From: Distichodus sexfasciatus
Lineage: Eukaryota > Chordata > Actinopteri > Characiformes > Distichodontidae
Direction: 5' to 3'
DNA: 64,000 nt
NCBI GenBank assembly: GCA_032718565.1
Contig: JAVGVS010000011.1
Span: 3,867,123-3,931,122 of the forward strand
Below the pieces are notes generated by a model that saw only the letters and a list, made by a program, of their open reading frames with translations, was not told the origin of the DNA and did not search any database. Below are positions 59,690 to 64,000 of this stretch, piece after piece; positions within the stretch are counted from its first letter, which is position 1; each line of letters starts with the position of its first letter. Made by a program: the position numbers and the translations under genes.

Positions 59690-61527
59690 ACTATATTAAT
59701 CTACTTAGGTTATTATGCTTCAATCTATTATATTATTAGTATAAACTACTTATTACATATTAGAACAGTAGCTTGGCTTTAAAACGTTAATAGCTTTAAA
59801 AGTTACTGTTTAAAAGCCCTACATTGGACTTAACACATGAGAAATATGAAAAGACAAACTAAGGTAAGGTATGATTTTAAACAGTATCTGAACAGAGTGC
59901 AAATGTAATAGAATATAATCAATGTGCACTATAAACTAAAAATAAAATATGAAAGTGATTTAAACTCATTATAAACAATGTATTTTTAAAAATCCAGGTG
60001 CATTGTCAACTATAGCATTGTTCTCATTCCCTCTTTCTATCACATGTGGAGGAATTTCCCTTCCTGACGTGCACGTTTCACACCCCAGAGGCTGGGGAAG
60101 CTGAAAGGCATTAGCCTCGGCCCGGGTCACTGTCAGAGCCTCCCCCCACCACAAAAAACCCCCACCACCCTACCCCAAGCAAAATGACCATGTTAGCTGC
60201 TTGTCACGTGGGAACCTCCACAGGTTAGCCCACCCAGCGCAGCGCAGGGGACGCGAGAGCGCTTTGAGTAGAAGATTATGAGTCAGCATTCACACAGATC
60301 TTGCAGTGCACAAAAAAACCGCAGTGGCGCATGGTGTTCTATCAGCATTTCTGTTGGAAATTATCAATCAGTTGTAGTCACTAGAGCTTAAAGGAAGTCT
60401 GTGGGAGGTCATTTTCACAGCGCCGGCTACGAGCGATCACTGATGCGAACAGATGCGCTCGACAGTTTGACAAGTTTAAAGGCGGACCACGGACTGGATT
60501 CTGGGCTGCTTGGTCCATGCATGACGGACCCAAATTGCAAACCTGACTGAACAACGGTTTAACTAAAAAATAAACATTGACTTGCTGTTCATGACCCAAC
60601 CTTGTGGCTTCTTTAAAGGTCCATGAAACACACTGAGGTGGTTTTTTTTAAAAGATGTTTCAGTAAAATATAGTCTTCTCCGTGACTAAAAACAAAAATA
60701 GGAAGTGTCACACATTCAATGCAGAATGGGTTTTTTATGCTTCTTCAGCTGTTTTCTCTTTTCGGGTATTGAAAACCAGCTCAGAAAAGTCACAGGATAT
60801 GAGGTTGATGGGTACATTTGGTTTGCGTGGCAGTTTAAGATGTCACTCCTATTAACCTCCAATGTTGGAGTGCTTTGTTCATCCCCTCTGAACTTTTCTC
60901 CACTCCCAGTGTAAAGTGTTTTTCAATCTTGTGGTGTGGGCTGAGTTTAACTCAGATTTGGGGTCTCATACCCCCTTAAAAAGTAGCCTTACCTCAGTGA
61001 TTCTGTTCACACCGGATGCCGAGTGCTCAAGTTTCAAAGAAATTTTCCACCCTGTGATGGCTGAGTTCGGAAAATGGATGGGGAACAATGGGGGGCCTTA
61101 AATCTTCCCGTATATCTGTACCTGCTCCCTGCACAACACTCACAGACATCTCTTTTCTGTTGTGTGTTTTGTCAACGTTACGTGCCACTGATTCTGGCTG
61201 GAGCAGAGTGATGTTTACTTCCCCTTTGTAACATTCCACCTAAACCTGTGTGATATTCACCTTTGTTAAATCCCACCACAACTTGTGTGATGTTCACTCA
61301 TCCTGGACTTTTTCTTCATATAGTAATAAAGCACTCACTGGCCAGAGGCATTCATCTTTAGAAATGTGGTCAGTTCCAGGAGTTTGTGGAGTTAGAGGCC
61401 TCCAGCTTCAACATGCAAAGATGTGTTTATACTGCTTTGTTTCCTAGTTCTTGGTGTTGTTTGGAGTTCTTTCTTATGTCAGATTGTATTACCAGAGTTT
61501 TTTTTTTAATTAAAAGCATGATCTGAT
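59690..61527. other. Low-copy sequence, no gene seen
   Basis: Bases 60050-60330 are GC-richer, with C runs and a TGAGTCAGCA word at 60279-60288. The rest is mixed. No exon or repeat family recognised. Confidence 0.4.
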
Positions 61528-61963
61528 TAGGGGTGTAAAGCCCAAGTTTCATCATGATACAATATTATATTTATTCAATAGACTAAATATAATACGGTTT
61601 AGTGTCTGCTGATATCACAGTCTGTGACGATATGATTTCGATTACATTCAATTCAGAAGTCAGCGAACGAGACAAGATCAAGATCATGCTGAATTAACAG
61701 CATTATTTTCTTTCATATCAAACACAATCAAACTAAAATATAATTAGATATGTTTAATACTGAATTATGACCCGCGGTGTCCTGAATTATAGAGCTTAAT
61801 ATAAAAGTTGTGACAAAACCGGTTGACATCTCCATACTGTCATGGCAAGTAACATTGCAATATGTATGATTTCTGATCAGTGTTTTCAGATCGGATCAAT
61901 GCTATAAGGCTCCTTGATCGTTGGATCCATGCATCAATGTAAATCGAAGTGTTACACCCCCTA
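61528..61963. mobile_element. Non-autonomous hAT element
   Basis: Ends TAGGGGTGTAA (61528-61538) and TTACACCCCCTA (61952-61963) are inverted repeats. The flanking 8-mers GATCTGAT (61520-61527) and GATCTCAC (61964-61971) match 6 of 8. The 436-bp interior is AT-rich without a transposase frame. A fragment of the same family is at 46955-47065. Confidence 0.78.
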
Positions 61964-61971
61964 GATCTCAC

Positions 61972-62610
61972 ACACTTTTTACTCATTTATTTTGGCAGTA
62001 CTTGTGTCCCCACATGTTGCTTGTAATTCATATGGTAACTCACTGCAACGAGATTAAGTCATTTTTTTGGTGCACGGTTCTCAAATTAATCTGCTCGTGA
62101 GCTGCTGTCTGTAGACATTTTCTGGACGCCGGTCTCATTAACTTCATGGCCAGATTTAATTGGCTGTCCTGTATTCGACGTCAGTCCTTAGCTGAGCCGC
62201 GTCCACGTTTCCTGTTTCTGAAAAGATTTTGTTCGCTGTACAGTGCCACACTTTATGAATTTCCATCATTTTTTTCCATTTTGACAGTTTCCAAGCTTAC
62301 CCTGGACTAAATGGCACAAAAGCTGAGGGTCTTAAAGTGTGGGATCGCTCTCCTCTGGAACACGAGCTGGCCACTGTTAGGGGAATTCCACCTAAACTCA
62401 GCCTATGACAGGAGACACAGATTTTCCAGAAAAGTGCTACATTCAGTATATGCTCCTATACTATAGTCAAAACCACAAAGTTCTATACAGTAGCTGGAGT
62501 GTGACGCAAAGCAAGATCACATGCTTTAATAAGCTTGAATAAGCTTTACATGAACAAAATGTGTAAAAATATCTTAGTAAAGTCTTGTTTCTGTGTTTGT
62601 GTTGTTGCAG
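61972..62610. other. Low-copy sequence, no gene seen
   Basis: Nothing recognisable until a splice-acceptor-like T/G-rich tract ending in gttgttgcag at 62610. Confidence 0.45.
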
Positions 62611-62646
62611 GATTATGCAGCATGGCTCGGCCGTGGCCTCGTCCTG
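62611..62646 (+). CDS. Candidate 36-bp (micro)exon of an unknown gene
   Basis: A 36-bp segment bounded by ttgttgcag (acceptor, AG at 62609-62610, after a T-rich tract) and gtaagt (donor, 62647-62652), both close to consensus. Length is a multiple of three. It has only four A's, about 64% G+C and three CpGs, in AT-rich surroundings. All three frames are open: DYAAWLGRGLVL, IMQHGSAVASS and LCSMARPWPRP. I recognise none, so frame and gene are unknown. It could be a cassette microexon or a 5' exon (an ATGG occurs at 62622), or chance splice words. Confidence 0.25.
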
Positions 62647-62652
62647 GTAAGT

Positions 62653-64000
62653 GCTTATGAAGGAATTTGGGATTTTAAACCCAAATTTTCGCTTTTAAAA
62701 TTTTCTCAACGAAGTTGTTCAGCTCTTGTGTTACCTGACTGTTTTGCTGGAAGGGACAAAGCTGCTGGTCTGGCTGCTGATTTAGGCCGTTGTGATGGTG
62801 GACTGGGCTGATCTTTACGTGCTTGTAGGAGGAATTTTTTTGTGAAGTCGCAAATGTCAGATGGTCATCTGGTGAAGTTTTTGTGGTTAGCTGAAGCGAG
62901 GGTCCTGAGTAAAGACGCTGTGCGTTTGTGTTAGGGGCTCTGCACCTATGTCAGTTATTCTTTTTAACTCTTTCATGGGGCCGGCGTGTGAGTATGAGTG
63001 TTTTCACATGATGTAATGTAATTTCCTATTTAAGAGTTAACTTAAAATGCCAGTAACATGGAAAGTAAAAAAAAAAACTAGAAAAAGAGCAGAGCTATTA
63101 CTTTATCATAAATTGTAATAAAATATCAATATATAAATGTTAATCTAATATACAAAAGTATATTTTTAATTACACTTTAATTACATAACTCTTGCACCAT
63201 TTGGCAGATAAGCTGTACAAATTTGACTGAAGTTTCTTCCCAGCGCATGTCCGCGTCTTCTGGCTCATTCTGGGAAAAGAAACCGTAAGATGAGTTTGCT
63301 TAACTGCAAATGTGAGGGGCCGCACTTTCTGTTCCCATACCACTGTTGTGTTCATGTGCTCATTTGCATGCATTTTATTGCATTTTGTTGGTTGCATGTT
63401 TGTTAGTTATGTAGGTATAAAAATCTGAATCTGAACACTTTCTAGAAAGAAATATCTGTTGTTTTTGGTCCACTAGTCTTCTCTCCAGGATATGGTGAGA
63501 TAGTCTTAAAGAGGAAACCCCTGACCAAAGTGATTATTATGGCTTACAAATAAAACAAATAGAGACTGTCAAATTAAGCCATAAAGGAAATGCTGATCTG
63601 TGTGTCTATACAGAAATGGATGAAGGCATCAGATGATTGGTCCCTCGGTTGGTACTAATTAGAGCCTCTTTTGCTGTAGTGTCTTTTAGAGCCATTCTGA
63701 CTGGATGCTATAATGAACAAAAGGTTTTGAGTTCTGATTTTCTAGGAAAAATGCCTGGATTGTACAGAGCTTTGTATCATTTTGCCATTCATATAGTCAG
63801 AAACACCCTAGTAGTTGTATAGACAGTCTGAGTGATGTGATGCAATGCAAAATATTTAGCTAGTTTGATTCTGTATTTACTCTCGGGGGTTTTTTGTATT
63901 TAAAATACTTAAGTGTCTTTTTCATTACTGTTATAATTGAGCTGTTTATGGGTTTAATCTCAGATGCAGTGTGCTGTCCTGGGTTTTAACACAGCCGCTC
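62653..64000. other. Low-copy sequence, no gene seen
   Basis: AT-rich sequence to the end of the window with no repeat family or second exon recognised. If 62611-62646 is an exon, this is its downstream intron. Confidence 0.45.

Overview
No gene of known function can be supported in this window. It looks like non-coding DNA (intergenic or a very long intron) from a bony fish. The organism call rests on repeats: tRNA-headed SINEs, a SINE-like retroposon with a TGAA-type tail, a Tc1-like DNA transposon remnant, several hAT-type non-autonomous elements with 8-bp target duplications, Rex1/Babar-like LINE tails, and abundant CA/GT, GA, ATT and TA microsatellites. Open reading frames are short; the longest is 203 codons, begins at GTG, and resembles nothing I recognise. 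No rRNA or functional tRNA gene, CRISPR array, phage or bacterial-type operon is visible.

Layout. 1-4.4 kb: a SINE-like segment between 17-bp direct repeats, two DNA-transposon fragments, then a 1.2-kb degenerate TTAGG-like tract with a ~325-bp higher-order period that contains a small foldback MITE. 4.4-13 kb: mostly low-copy sequence with a (TTA)n run, two retroposons with recognisable target duplications (7.3 and 9.4 kb), a tRNA-Glu-like SINE (10.3 kb) and a LINE tail (12.5 kb). 13-14.4 kb: a CACTG-ended element and an internally deleted Tc1 element with a broken transposase remnant. 14-24 kb: low-copy sequence, a GT-rich minisatellite (20.4-20.9 kb), a second TTAGG-like tract and the first copy of a GT-flanked 300-bp repeat unit. 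24-40 kb: low-copy sequence with scattered SINE pieces and GC-richer islands around 31-34 and 40 kb. 40-50 kb: hAT-type elements, SINEs, and a retroposon nested in a hAT-like element. 50-56 kb: a (TA)n run, CA-rich DNA and two inverted copies of the GT-flanked unit. 57-62 kb: a three-level nested insertion and another hAT-type element. Near 62.6 kb lies the best exon candidate, a 36-bp segment with good splice signals on both sides.

As nothing is identifiable as a gene, nothing can be said about genes working together. The supportable biology is transposon history: which element landed in which, in what orientation, and with what duplications. Elements are recognised from memory of fish repeats and from comparing copies inside the window, so family names are tentative; boundaries, target duplications and copy-to-copy matches were read directly. 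Several GC-richer or homeobox-site-rich segments are noted as possible conserved regulatory DNA, but conservation cannot be judged from one sequence.
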